DNA of 64,000 nt from Archaeoglobus profundus DSM 5631 (GCF_000025285.1 NC_013741.1:1240001-1304000), one strand, 5' to 3'. Counted from the first letter of the stretch, positions 37,226 to 45,549 are shown. The notes: generated by a model not told the origin, from the sequence alone. A program made the numbers and translations.

Positions 37226-37729
37226 TTAAAGCTTAACGACAAACCTCTCAACAACCGCTTTGATGCCCCCGTCGATCAACCTCTCGATCTCTTCTTTGTT
37301 TTTATCGAAACCCAGCCTTAGAAATGATCTTTGCGAGATTGTGATGTGTTCCGTGTCTTTTCTCAGATGCAGCCCTTGAGCGTGCAAGAATTTTCTCATC
37401 TTCTCGGTAACTTTTATCTTGCAGCCGAACTCGTGGACCGATGCTATTAGAGCCTCTTCTCCAAAAACGCCAACCTTAACCGTATTCCCCTCAACCTTAT
37501 GAGTAATCGAGTTTCTCAGCTTACCCGTGTCAATCAACGGCTTTTCAGACTTCTTCCGCTGGATTGTGAACGGATGCAATTTAGGCCATTCCGATGGAGT
37601 TTCAGTTATGAGTTCCTTGATCTTACCTTCAAGGATGGATCCCGCTAACCTCAAGATTCTCTCTTTCTCTTTAGGAAGGGCGTTAAGCAGTCGTGGGATG
37701 TTATTTCTGTCGTGAATTTCAACCGTCAT
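37226..37729 (-). CDS. Tail completion / virion morphogenesis protein, gpG-gpS-like
   Basis: About 167 residues. PLIDTGKLRNSITHKV followed by VGVFGEEALIASVHEFG is the common signature of Mu gpG/P2 gpS and HK97 gp10-type proteins. ATG 37729 is chosen because GGTGA lies five bases upstream; GTG 37738 is possible. The start overlaps the head-closure gene. Confidence 0.75.
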   Translation of the reverse strand: MTVEIHDRNNIPRLLNALPKEKERILRLAGSILEGKIKELITETPSEWPKLHPFTIQRKKSEKPLIDTGKLRNSITHKVEGNTVKVGVFGEEALIASVHEFGCKIKVTEKMRKFLHAQGLHLRKDTEHITISQRSFLRLGFDKNKEEIERLIDGGIKAVVERFVVKL

Positions 37730-38060
37730 GCTCTTCACCGAGAATAGCGACCTTATATCCGTTGATTCCTACAGCTGTGTGATTCTCGAAGGTCTTTATA
37801 TGGTACCTCTTGCCGTCGATCTCCACCATATCTCCAACATCGATGCTCTCATCGGGCCTGAAGTAAGCCTTAAGCTGGACCTTGGCGTATCCCAAATCTC
37901 TCCAATAGGTTAGCTCCTCTTTGCTGAGGGACTGGACAATCGCTTTTGTTTGAATTGGATCGGATTCTGTCCTCTGAATTATGCCGTTGTTGTTTACCTC
38001 CTGTATTTTGATTATTTGAACGGGATATCCACGTTTTTCAAGAATATGCTCAAAGCTCAT
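37719..38060 (-). CDS. Head closure / head-tail joining protein
   Basis: A 113-residue beta-barrel-like protein (YAKVQLKAYFRPDESIDVGD, GKRYHIKTFENHTAVGING). The pattern DVGDMVEIDGKRYHI is typical of SPP1 gp16/HK97 gp7-like stoppers. It overlaps the next gene and the upstream membrane gene by a few bases. Confidence 0.65.
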   Translation of the reverse strand: MSFEHILEKRGYPVQIIKIQEVNNNGIIQRTESDPIQTKAIVQSLSKEELTYWRDLGYAKVQLKAYFRPDESIDVGDMVEIDGKRYHIKTFENHTAVGINGYKVAILGEEHDG

Positions 38061-38278
38061 AGTATCATCCTCACAGCTAAAGCTGTTGCTCCCAAACCGA
38101 ACAGATACTCGACAATATCGCCGAGAAAGTTTGCAGGCTTTTCTTTGCCAGCCTTGTAAATGTGCTCAACGATTTCGTAGAAAATGAAGATTACGAAAAC
38201 TATCGGCATGAAGAAGCTTACCGCTCCAGCAACAGTATGTCCAAAGCTCCTCTTATCGTCAAAAACTTCAACCTTCAC
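38057..38278 (-). CDS. Small two-helix membrane protein (holin candidate)
   Basis: A 73-residue protein with hydrophobic segments at ~20-40 (FFMPIVFVIFIFYEIV) and ~52-72 (YLFGLGATALAVRMIL). The GTG start overlaps the preceding stop (GTGA). With its partner it may form a holin-like pair, but no lysin gene is seen. Confidence 0.55.
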   Translation of the reverse strand: MKVEVFDDKRSFGHTVAGAVSFFMPIVFVIFIFYEIVEHIYKAGKEKPANFLGDIVEYLFGLGATALAVRMIL

Positions 38279-38472
38279 GTTTTATCCCCTCCTGCAGCTC
38301 TCGATGCAAAGTAAAAGCCCAGCACGAGCATCACGATGTCTTTGTCGATCGTACCAGTCTTGATGAAATAGCCAAAAACGATAGTTAATGCTATGATAGC
38401 TCTAATGCTCCCTCGTGGCATCCATAACGGCGCATTTCTACGTAATAGCTCGAATCTTCCTCTTTCACTCAT
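38275..38472 (-). CDS. Small membrane protein with WMPRGSIRA motif (holin candidate)
   Basis: ATG 38472 gives 65 residues: basic start MSERGRFELLRRNAP, then LWMPRGSIRAIIALTIVFGY and a second hydrophobic stretch. The GSxRAIIAL pattern recurs in small phage and archaeal membrane proteins. The open frame reaches 38514, but the promoter box at 38492-38501 lies inside that part, fixing the start at 38472. Confidence 0.6.
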   Translation of the reverse strand: MSERGRFELLRRNAPLWMPRGSIRAIIALTIVFGYFIKTGTIDKDIVMLVLGFYFASRAAGGDKT

Positions 38473-38491
38473 AATCGCATACGCCAAAACG

Positions 38492-38501
38492 GACTTTAAA
38501 A
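38492..38501 (-). promoter_or_regulatory. Late promoter box, membrane/connector unit
   Basis: TTTTAAAGTC at -29 to -20 from ATG 38472; it decides that gene's start. Confidence 0.75.
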
Positions 38502-38544
38502 GTGGCCGGCTCAAAATTAGTGGCCCACAAGTGTGGGTCAGAAA

Positions 38545-39030
38545 TTAGATCAGCGATGTGGTGAACATTCGAAGTTTGCCACACCTTATCTCGAATATCA
38601 TCTGGTCCTCCAGAAGTTTGTTAATGTATTTCATAGTCGTTCTCCAGTTCCAGTTCATCGCATCCTTGACCTGCCTGATTGTTACAACCTTGTTATCCCG
38701 GATAAACCTCAGCACCTTCATCACATTTTCTTCACGAATTTCCAGCAGGCCCTCTGGACGTCCCCGTATCTTCAACTTGGCCCCGATCTCATCCAAGAAT
38801 TCTTCGATCTCCTCTTGAGTATACTTCAGCTCAGTCGGAACGATGAGCGTTCTCCTCCCGAATCTGAAAACAGCGATTAATCCATCCCGTTCAAGAGCCC
38901 TAAGTCTTTGAGGCAGGTTGGAACTCCCCTTCAAATTCTCCAAACCGAAGTACTCTTTCAAAGATTTGTAGGTTGCACAACCGAGCTTATGAATAGCTTC
39001 CAAAACCTCCTCCTGTGTTGGCAATGCCAA
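38545..39030 (-). CDS. Tandem winged-helix regulator
   Basis: A 161-residue protein with two winged helices: PTQEEVLEAIHKLGCATYKS with LRALERDGLIAVFRFG, and VMKVLRFIRDNKVVTIRQVK with WRTTMKYINKLLEDQMIFEI. It lacks an ATG; TTG 39030 or TTG 39024 (GAAGGTG upstream) is the start. Lying inside the late operon, it may control late transcription, perhaps through the TTTTAAAGTC boxes. Confidence 0.75.
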   Translation of the reverse strand: MALPTQEEVLEAIHKLGCATYKSLKEYFGLENLKGSSNLPQRLRALERDGLIAVFRFGRRTLIVPTELKYTQEEIEEFLDEIGAKLKIRGRPEGLLEIREENVMKVLRFIRDNKVVTIRQVKDAMNWNWRTTMKYINKLLEDQMIFEIRCGKLRMFTTSLI

Positions 39031-39253
39031 ACACCTTCTCTTTCTCCTTCTTTATATCTTCCAAATCTTTCTCAAACTTAAGACGACGTAAAATCCGGCT
39101 ACAATCTTCTTTTGTGGGTCTGAGAATCACATCGCCGACTTGAGGCTTTATTCTTTGATCGTAAACGATGATGACTTGAACATGGCTATCATAAACTTCT
39201 TCAAAGAATTTCTTAGCGATCTTGAGAAGTTTTAGAAATTCTAAATCTTGCAT
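38987..39253 (-). CDS. Unknown small virus protein
   Basis: An 88-residue mixed helix/strand protein (VIIVYDQRIKPQVGDVILRP) with a lysine-rich helix and a Gly-rich end (ANTGGGFGSYS). It overlaps the winged-helix gene by 44 bases. No family recognised. Confidence 0.5.
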   Translation of the reverse strand: MQDLEFLKLLKIAKKFFEEVYDSHVQVIIVYDQRIKPQVGDVILRPTKEDCSRILRRLKFEKDLEDIKKEKEKVFGIANTGGGFGSYS

Positions 39254-39283
39254 GGCTATCTTTTGCCAAGATAATTAAAATAG

Positions 39284-39523
39284 TTACTGCTTAAACAGGA
39301 ACGGCAACAATGCACAGAATACGACAACAATTATGCCTACGACAGAACCCATTATTTTGAAGTATGTTTTATGTCTTTCTTGAGTCGTTTTTAGGTTACC
39401 TATTTCTTCGTCGTGAGTTCGTATCGTGCCATTTATCTTTTTTAAGTGCTCTAATATTTGATTTTGAGTGCCCTTAATCTCTCCGAGTGTCTCGAAGAGC
39501 TTAGCAACCATTTGTTCATCCAT
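39284..39523 (-). CDS. XhlA-like coiled-coil membrane protein
   Basis: A 79-residue protein with an N-terminal coiled coil (LGEIKGTQNQILEHLKKING) and one C-terminal transmembrane helix (IMGSVVGIIVVVFCALLPFL). This architecture is that of XhlA-type holin partners. GAGGTGTAGG precedes ATG. Together with the two small membrane proteins at 38.1-38.5 kb it could form an exit module. Confidence 0.65.
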   Translation of the reverse strand: MDEQMVAKLFETLGEIKGTQNQILEHLKKINGTIRTHDEEIGNLKTTQERHKTYFKIMGSVVGIIVVVFCALLPFLFKQ

Positions 39524-39532
39524 TCCTACACC

Positions 39533-39922
39533 TCAGGGTGCTACGGCCCTATACCTAACATTGCGGACGAACCACATTTGTAAAGCCTGTTCTGCGCTCT
39601 GCTCCATTATTTCAACCCATTCCCGTATCGTTTTCGTGTTCTGAGAATAATCCTCTCTTAGCTCGCCAATAGAATAGCTGAGGGGCTGATCTGATTTGCC
39701 CGTAATGGACCATTTAAGCACATCGATGCAAACCTTGTTCAAAAGCCATTTCTTGAGTAAAGCTTGGTTAGGAGCGGTTGTTAGATCCTCCACCTTGATT
39801 ATGTCTTTCAGTTCAGCCTCTCTTTCGTCAATAAAAGATTGAACGGTAGCATCATCTGGTTCGGTGGCAAAAGCTTGTCCTAAAGCCGTTCTAACGTCGG
39901 AAACTGTTACCAGTGTGGTCAT
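39533..39922 (-). CDS. Head-tail connector (adaptor) protein
   Basis: A 129-residue helical protein directly after the capsid gene: VSDVRTALGQAFATEPDDAT with FIDEREAELKDII, then a conserved-type helix KKWLLNKVCIDVLKWS. Size, helix content and position match HK97 gp6/SPP1 gp15 adaptors. Confidence 0.65.
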   Translation of the reverse strand: MTTLVTVSDVRTALGQAFATEPDDATVQSFIDEREAELKDIIKVEDLTTAPNQALLKKWLLNKVCIDVLKWSITGKSDQPLSYSIGELREDYSQNTKTIREWVEIMEQSAEQALQMWFVRNVRYRAVAP

Positions 39923-39946
39923 TGCGACCCCCTAAAAAATTAGAGG

Positions 39947-40753
39947 TTAGATCCCTGTGATAACACAGATAGCGCTCGGTCTCACGACACCAACGCCAAA
40001 GCGCTCGAAGACATTGATCAGATAGCTCTGTGACTTCTGTTCGTATGTTGGCCCTTCAACACTAATATCCTCAGCCAGCACTAACAATCCAGCATTCTTC
40101 GTATCCAGAACGAGGGCTTTGGTGGAGTCTATCTGCGGAGTTCCGACGATCTTCAGCCCCAAGCTCTCGATTAGTTCGGTGTACGTTACCTTCGCATTTG
40201 CAACGGCGAGCTTTCTCAACTCCGCTATCTTGCTTGGATGCAAAACGATTACATCAGGTCTGTACAGGTAGTTTTCCTCAAGCTTTGCAACTGCACTATT
40301 TACATCCTCGTAAGGATCGGCCGTGTCAGAGCTCCAGCTTGCAGAGGCTGGAACACTATCACCAGCGCCGTTCGTCAGTGTGTCCAATATTCTCTTATCT
40401 TCCTCCAGTGCTACAACTCTCGCAGCATCCTTGGCGAGGTTTGCGATGGACATTATCTTGTTTGCAAGGTTCTCCTCTCTCGTAACCTTGAAGGCTTTTC
40501 CAATCTTCTTGATTTCAATCGTTGCCTCTTCGAATTTTATGCCTTCAAGTGGGAACTCTGCGCCTTCGGGAATCTCGGCAACTTCGCTGAATCCTGTGAA
40601 CTTCCTGTACTTGTAAACCTGAGTTCCGGGCGAAACTTTCTCAATCGTAACGAGCTGTCTTCCGACTCTAACGTTCAGGGCTTCCTGAACGACAAGATCC
40701 GATATTACTTGCAAAACCTCGGCCGGCAAAACTTGGCTCGTTATCACGGTCAA
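39947..40753 (-). CDS. Major capsid protein, HK97 fold
   Basis: A 268-residue capsid protein. The beta-rich N-arm (VSPGTQVYKYRKFTGFSEVA), E-loop-like EGIKFEEATIEIKKIGKAFK, the spine helix (NLAKDAARVVALEEDKRILD) and the P-domain YLYRPDVIVLHPSKIAELRK fit the fold. It starts with TTG 40753 behind a perfect ribosome site GGAGGTGATTTAG. It is preceded by a decoration-like protein and protease-scaffold. Confidence 0.88.
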   Translation of the reverse strand: MTVITSQVLPAEVLQVISDLVVQEALNVRVGRQLVTIEKVSPGTQVYKYRKFTGFSEVAEIPEGAEFPLEGIKFEEATIEIKKIGKAFKVTREENLANKIMSIANLAKDAARVVALEEDKRILDTLTNGAGDSVPASASWSSDTADPYEDVNSAVAKLEENYLYRPDVIVLHPSKIAELRKLAVANAKVTYTELIESLGLKIVGTPQIDSTKALVLDTKNAGLLVLAEDISVEGPTYEQKSQSYLINVFERFGVGVVRPSAICVITGI

Positions 40754-40766
40754 CTAAATCACCTCC

Positions 40767-41168
40767 TCATAGCGTGAGCTTAACCAAAATCTTATCTCCG
40801 TCAGCCGAAGCGGACGTGAGAGCTATGCCGATTATTTTCGTGGCATCATCGACATCGACAGTATTTCCAGCGGAATCTGTGTAAGTCTTGGTGGCAGAGA
40901 ACTTTGCAACCTTGCCTCCCGCAGCGGACTGGACCTTGTCACCTGCAGCTATTGCTCCGGCCGCAACAACTTCGACGACTCCCTCAGTAACAATTGTAAC
41001 ATTCTCTCCGGCATTGGCATTGATTAGAGCAACTCCGATGACTTTGCTCGAAGCTCCGCCAGTTGGGGCTACAGTTTTATCGCCTGTAAGCTCGACTACC
41101 TGTCCGGCTGTAATGTCAGCGCCGGCGGTAAGCGGCAGATACTTCCCTTCCGGATATACCTCAACCAT
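40767..41168 (-). CDS. Capsid decoration protein, DUF2190-like
   Basis: A 133-residue small, Ala/Gly/Val-rich beta protein (LTAGADITAGQVVELTGDKT, GVVEVVAAGAIAAGDKVQ). The repeats of short barrel-like strands and the genomic place next to the capsid gene match DUF2190 decoration proteins. GAGGTGGTGTGA precedes ATG 41168. Confidence 0.72.
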   Translation of the reverse strand: MVEVYPEGKYLPLTAGADITAGQVVELTGDKTVAPTGGASSKVIGVALINANAGENVTIVTEGVVEVVAAGAIAAGDKVQSAAGGKVAKFSATKTYTDSAGNTVDVDDATKIIGIALTSASADGDKILVKLTL

Positions 41169-41178
41169 TCACACCACC

Positions 41179-42501
41179 TCACTCTAATCCTACAATCTTC
41201 CTCAACTCCTTGTACTTCCTCACGTCGACCTTGCCAAACGGAGAATCGATGAATTCCGGCTCGTCGAGAACAGTCTTAACCTTCTCAGCGACCTGCTTCG
41301 TGGAAAGAGCCTTATCGGCTAAGTCTGCGTACAACAGCTTCAATTCAATCACGTTCGCTTTCTTAAGCTCGGTTTCGTCGATTTCTGTCTTCGTGATCTT
41401 AGATACGTTCTTGATCTTCTCGATGAGCTCTGCTTTCTCTTTTTCCTCGTATTCTGCGAGCTTAGCCTTAAGCTGCTCGTTTTCTTCTCTGAGTCTCTGG
41501 TTCTCTGCTTCGAGCTCTTTCACTTTAATCTCTAACTCCTTCATGCCTTCATCAGCGGAAATCAGACTTTTTAAATCAAGATGCCCGTCGAGAATCTTGT
41601 AGAATATGAACTCCGGAATCGCTCCACCGCATTTTATTCTCAGTTCCTCGAGCATGTGGAACTCTGGGGGTTCCCTGCCGAATTCTTTGTAGTGAGCGGC
41701 GAGATGGTTGTAAACGGGCCTTCTATCCGAACTTGGAATATCGACACCGCCACGAGCTCCGAATAAAGCTGCCATTGCTGCTACAACTCCTCTCCAGACT
41801 ACAGCATGAGTCCTTGGATCATGATGCGGTAACTTGAGATCTGTGAATCTCTTAGGAGGATTCTCAGGAGCCCAAGCGAAGTGTCCGGCTATCGATCTCT
41901 TCTCCTCAGTACTCAGCTCGTCCCAAGACTTGTCGGTAAAATCGCTCAAAGTTGGCTTTTTCCATGAGCTTTTGTCGTCTTTGCCGTATTTCCAAGGATG
42001 GCTCGGGACTACACCCTTGGTTAGCTCAACGCCTCCATCTTTATTCAGCATTTTCTCATAAACATCTTCTACAATAGCTTCAGGGTTAGCAGGAACCCCG
42101 ACCAGAGATATTTCTAAGATTTTTAGACGAGTTATCTTATTACCCTGTCTTTCAAGAATCTTGAAGCCAATGCTGAAGGCATCGAGAAATCTCTCCTTGA
42201 GGGATTTGTAAACCGTCTCAAATAGCGGATGGGCTTTGTTCAGCATTAGTTTGACCCACAATTTGCCGTTGCGAACTTCGGCTTCGACAATCTTGCCGAT
42301 CGGGATGTCGTCGTATTTGTGATTGAGAAATACTTTGTTGTACGGCTCCTGTGTGAGTTCCTTAGCTGCCTGCTCGAGAGCTTCTTCGGTGATTATGTCG
42401 CCGTCGAGATCTTTGACTGCCGCTGAAGCATAGCCTTCTACGTAGACATTTTTGTCGTCGCTGAGCTCAGATACGCTCAAATCTTTAACTACCAGTTCCA
42501 T
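41179..42501 (-). CDS. Prohead protease fused to a middle domain and scaffold
   Basis: A 440-residue protein. Residues 1-150 are a caudovirus prohead serine protease (NHKYDDIPIGKI supplies His; LDAFSIGFKI supplies Ser; LEISLVGVPANPEA follows). Residues ~165-290 are a distinct domain rich in His/Trp (GHFAWAPENPPKRFTDLKLP, GARGGVDIPSSDRRPVYNHL). Residues ~315-375 are a long coiled coil (LKAKLAEYEEKEKAELIEKI), the expected scaffold. The scaffold would be cleaved during capsid maturation. Its own promoter box lies upstream. Confidence 0.85.
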   Translation of the reverse strand: MELVVKDLSVSELSDDKNVYVEGYASAAVKDLDGDIITEEALEQAAKELTQEPYNKVFLNHKYDDIPIGKIVEAEVRNGKLWVKLMLNKAHPLFETVYKSLKERFLDAFSIGFKILERQGNKITRLKILEISLVGVPANPEAIVEDVYEKMLNKDGGVELTKGVVPSHPWKYGKDDKSSWKKPTLSDFTDKSWDELSTEEKRSIAGHFAWAPENPPKRFTDLKLPHHDPRTHAVVWRGVVAAMAALFGARGGVDIPSSDRRPVYNHLAAHYKEFGREPPEFHMLEELRIKCGGAIPEFIFYKILDGHLDLKSLISADEGMKELEIKVKELEAENQRLREENEQLKAKLAEYEEKEKAELIEKIKNVSKITKTEIDETELKKANVIELKLLYADLADKALSTKQVAEKVKTVLDEPEFIDSPFGKVDVRKYKELRKIVGLE

Positions 42502-42520
42502 GAAAAATTAGCAAAAAAGA

Positions 42521-42530
42521 GACTTTAAAA
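42521..42530 (-). promoter_or_regulatory. Late promoter box, protease-capsid unit
   Basis: TTTTAAAGTC at -29 to -20 from ATG 42501. Confidence 0.75.
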
Positions 42531-42532
42531 GA

Positions 42533-42799
42533 TCAGAGAATAACGAGAGCTACACCCTTGCGCTTCATGTCATTGAGAGGTAAGATCTCAAGCTCCTCGC
42601 CCTTGTCGTGCTTAAGCTCCTTAACTATGTCATCCGGAACATCAGCATACAACTTGCCATCTTCAGAATAGAACCTGACAGGGACATCGGATTTATCAAC
42701 GATGATAAGCATATCTGGAGCCTCGACTACCTTAACGAAATAAACACCCTCCTTCAGTCCTACCGCTTCAAATTCGTCTTTTCGGACTTTTAGCTTCAT
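42533..42799 (-). CDS. Unknown small virus protein between gpF-like and protease genes
   Basis: An 88-residue, strand-rich protein (GVYFVKVVEAPDMLIIVDKS, LYADVPDDIVKELKHDKG). Its ATG overlaps the gpF-like stop (ATGA). Since the upstream protein ends in a toxin-like domain, an inhibitor role is conceivable, but there is no sequence proof. Confidence 0.5.
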   Translation of the reverse strand: MKLKVRKDEFEAVGLKEGVYFVKVVEAPDMLIIVDKSDVPVRFYSEDGKLYADVPDDIVKELKHDKGEELEILPLNDMKRKGVALVIL

Positions 42800-43992
42800 T
42801 TTTTCAACTCCTTAAACTTCTCTTGGTACTTCTCAAACTTCCTCTTATTAATCTTATGTACAGTTTTTACTTGATCTTTTTCGTTGAGGACAATCCAAAC
42901 GTGCTTGTCGCCGATCTTTCCAAGTACATGGGTATCGCCGACATCATCCATGTAGCGCTTACCTCTCTTCTTTAGCCTTAGGATGTCTGCAACCGTAATC
43001 TCGTGCTTCTCAAGTTCAACAGCTCGATCAATTCCATGTTTGGTGAAGTTCTCCCTAAGGAGCTGTAGAGCCTCCCGAGCTTTCTTCTCGGCGAGTTCTT
43101 TGACATCTTGTTTAAGCATTTCAGCAAGCTGCTGAAATCTTTCATCTTTTCTGAGTACTTGAATAACTTTGCGAACATTCTCCTCATCTGGAACTGTCTT
43201 GCCCTTAGGTGTCCTTGAAACCACTTTTGCATAGTGTTGCAAAGCCAATTCTTTTGATTCTCTGCTAATTGATCTTTTCTCTTGATCTGAGAACTTTATA
43301 ACTGGAACTACACAACACCTACAATTTGGGTGGCAAGGTGGACGTGGAGCGGAGGGATCATCAATTTTGAAGATTTTATTGTAGTTTTTAGCGCATCTTG
43401 GGCATGTCCTTCTATCCATCGCTGCCAAATACTTGTAGTATCGAACTCCGGCTCGTTTATACCTATCCAAAGCGGCTTGATTGAAAACTCTCGTTGCTTC
43501 GGTTTTCGCAATCCTCTCGGCATCGTATTTCGTCTTATCCGTAACTTCTTGAACTCGCTTTGTCAGTTCTCTTATTGTCTCCCCCTTGAGTAACCCGTCC
43601 CTGATTTGAAAAGCCAGCTTCTTCCTAACTTCATCACTCAGGCCCTTGATCAAATCAAGTTGGAGATTTTTGAGCTGATTGACAGTTTCTTCATCGATGA
43701 TGCTAAGAGTTGGCGGGATCAATAGCTCGATGCCGAACTTTTTAAGTTGCCTTGCTGCAAACTCAGCCCCTCTCTGCCAGAACAACCACGTATAACGGTC
43801 TATTATTCTCTCTACCGCTTGCGGTCCCATCTCCTCTTCGACCACTTGCTTGATCCGCTCGATTGTCGATTCATCAATACGATGAGCAGTTAGCAAGATC
43901 TCTTCAACTCGCTTGCGAACATTATCTGGTAATTTCCTAAGAACACGGGCAAATTCTTCCCGTAATGTCTTCGTGCGAGTTGGATCAACCAT
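42796..43992 (-). CDS. Minor head protein, Mu gpF/SPP1 gp7-like, with C-terminal toxin-like domain
   Basis: A 398-residue protein. Residues ~140-240 are the gpF/gp7 core: RIAKTEATRVFNQAALDRYK, AAMDRRTCPRCAKNYNKIF and PPCHPNCRCCVVPV with its Cys/His cluster. The last ~70 residues (EKHEITVADILRLKKRGKRY, DTHVLGKIGDKHVWIVLNEK) look like the small nuclease-type domains (EndoU/RelE-like, PBECR) that phages attach to this protein. Such proteins enter the cell with DNA. The nuclease reading is inference. Confidence 0.8.
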   Translation of the reverse strand: MVDPTRTKTLREEFARVLRKLPDNVRKRVEEILLTAHRIDESTIERIKQVVEEEMGPQAVERIIDRYTWLFWQRGAEFAARQLKKFGIELLIPPTLSIIDEETVNQLKNLQLDLIKGLSDEVRKKLAFQIRDGLLKGETIRELTKRVQEVTDKTKYDAERIAKTEATRVFNQAALDRYKRAGVRYYKYLAAMDRRTCPRCAKNYNKIFKIDDPSAPRPPCHPNCRCCVVPVIKFSDQEKRSISRESKELALQHYAKVVSRTPKGKTVPDEENVRKVIQVLRKDERFQQLAEMLKQDVKELAEKKAREALQLLRENFTKHGIDRAVELEKHEITVADILRLKKRGKRYMDDVGDTHVLGKIGDKHVWIVLNEKDQVKTVHKINKRKFEKYQEKFKELKK

Positions 43993-43997
43993 TTAGA

Positions 43998-45149
43998 TCA
44001 CTCTTCACTTTCAGGGAGTGGGGGAAATCCAACTAATTCTCTTGCCTCGTTTGTATCGATAATTCCAGCTTGATATAATTGGACAGCTATCTCACTCCAT
44101 AAGAGTTCCTCGTCCATCACTTCCTCGAATTCGATTTCAACGTCGAGATTTAACAGCGGGAACAGTTTAGCCTCGAGTTCTTCTTTGACTGTGGCCCTAA
44201 GTGATTGCAAGAATAAGCTGAACATCTTCAGCTGGTTAAACGACGTTGCACGGTTGGAACCCTCCGGCTCACCATAAAACACCTTAGGAACCTTAAGCGC
44301 TTTATCGATCTGTCTCTGCAGGTACTGGATCATTTCCACGAGACCCTTCAAATCGAGCTTGGATTCCAGAACTTCAAACTCAGTAGATTCATCCGTCACG
44401 ATTTGATTGACGACGACGATCTGATCCTCAACGTTTGTAGCGTTGTAATTTGTTTGCACCCTGTTTTGCAGAACCTTCTCAACATCCGGGATCCTTGCAG
44501 GATTCTTTACCTTCGCATGCAACAACGGATGGCTCATTCTGTACGCCATCACCGCTGCCAAGATCTCCAGCTTCTGCTTGAGTTTGAGCAGGTTGTAAAC
44601 TTGGTGGATTAAGGAGTAACCGTAGGGGCTGTTGCCGATTCTACCATAAGCGAAGTGCAAAACACGGTCCGGTGGAAGATCCCTCTGCTCGTTGCCAGTT
44701 GAATAAACGTAAGCCAATATGTCGCCGAACTCGTTGACCTTCACACGAACCCTCTTAGGGTTGAGATATTGCATTTCGATTCCTATCTCGCTGTCCGCAA
44801 GGTACTCATAGGCGTTGCCGTAGATCAGCATCGTTCTGACGTCGTTTATTAGCCGGGTCCGGAGCTTAACTTCTTTGGCAAACTCTTCAGCCCTTCTAAC
44901 ATCCTGCTCTGGTCCGCTGAAGTTGAATTCCGTAACGGCAAAATGAGCGATGAGGTCAATAGCCGTGCTGACATCCACCGAGGTAAAGTAGGTCTCCTCA
45001 TAGGCCTGATAGTTCTGCACGACTCCCATCGTAAATGCCAGATTCTGACTGAGTTCTGCGAATGGGAATATTTGGACTTTCTCCGCTCTGTAGTCGGCTG
45101 ATTTGGTTTTGAAGGATGAGACGATTTTCTGCTTGAGCTTCCAGAGCAT
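43998..45149 (-). CDS. Portal protein, HK97 family
   Basis: A 383-residue portal. ETYFTSVDVSTAIDLIAHFA, LIYGNAYEYLADSEIGIEMQ with YLNPKRVRVKVNEFG, FAYGRIGNSPYGYSLIHQVY and KVFYGEPEGSNRATSFNQLK follow family order. It forms the dodecameric DNA gate at one capsid vertex. Its promoter box is shared with the divergent cargo gene at 45199. Confidence 0.92.
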   Translation of the reverse strand: MLWKLKQKIVSSFKTKSADYRAEKVQIFPFAELSQNLAFTMGVVQNYQAYEETYFTSVDVSTAIDLIAHFAVTEFNFSGPEQDVRRAEEFAKEVKLRTRLINDVRTMLIYGNAYEYLADSEIGIEMQYLNPKRVRVKVNEFGDILAYVYSTGNEQRDLPPDRVLHFAYGRIGNSPYGYSLIHQVYNLLKLKQKLEILAAVMAYRMSHPLLHAKVKNPARIPDVEKVLQNRVQTNYNATNVEDQIVVVNQIVTDESTEFEVLESKLDLKGLVEMIQYLQRQIDKALKVPKVFYGEPEGSNRATSFNQLKMFSLFLQSLRATVKEELEAKLFPLLNLDVEIEFEEVMDEELLWSEIAVQLYQAGIIDTNEARELVGFPPLPESEE

Positions 45150-45167
45150 AAATCATGCAAGCAGTTA

Positions 45168-45177
45168 GACTTTATTA
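45168..45177. promoter_or_regulatory. Promoter box between portal and rightward membrane gene
   Basis: Leftward reading is TAATAAAGTC at -28 to -19 from ATG 45149, a variant of the late box. The overlapping rightward reading CTTTATTAAA lies about 25 bases before ATG 45199, so one AT-rich site may serve both directions. Confidence 0.6.
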
Positions 45178-45198
45178 AAGAACAAGTTACGTCAGTAC

Positions 45199-45549
45199 AT
45201 GCAGTTAATACAGAAGTTGGCAATTGTCATGGTAGTGGTAGTACTGGCATCTTTTACCTTCTATGTTCTTCCCCCTCTACTGTATGTAATCTTCCAAAGT
45301 ATTATCACTTATGGAGTTATATCTTATTTCTGGAAAGAACTCAAGAGAATTGCTAAAGAATACCTTCGAGCAATTATTGCAGGAGCTTCAGGAGGATTTG
45401 TTGTTTTTTTGGCAAGCAAGTTGTCAACTCCAAATGTCAATCTCAACGAGACAATATGCTTCTTTGGTCTAGGTATGAGCGCTGTAGTGTTTTTTATGCT
45501 ACTATATCTAATTGTTGAAGGAGTTGAAGATGAGAATGGCCAAGATTGA
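45199..45549 (+). CDS. Small polytopic membrane cargo protein
   Basis: A 116-residue protein with three to four hydrophobic helices (VMVVVVLASFTFYVLPPLLY, IIAGASGGFVVFLASKL, MSAVVFFMLLYLIVEGVEDE). It runs against the late operon between portal and terminase. Function unknown; host-surface change or exclusion are possible for a lysogenic cargo gene. Confidence 0.6.
   Translation: MQLIQKLAIVMVVVVLASFTFYVLPPLLYVIFQSIITYGVISYFWKELKRIAKEYLRAIIAGASGGFVVFLASKLSTPNVNLNETICFFGLGMSAVVFFMLLYLIVEGVEDENGQD

Noticed and set aside
40198-40777. Rightward ORFs inside the capsid gene
   Set aside because: Antisense shadows; the leftward frame has HK97-fold features and a strong ribosome site.
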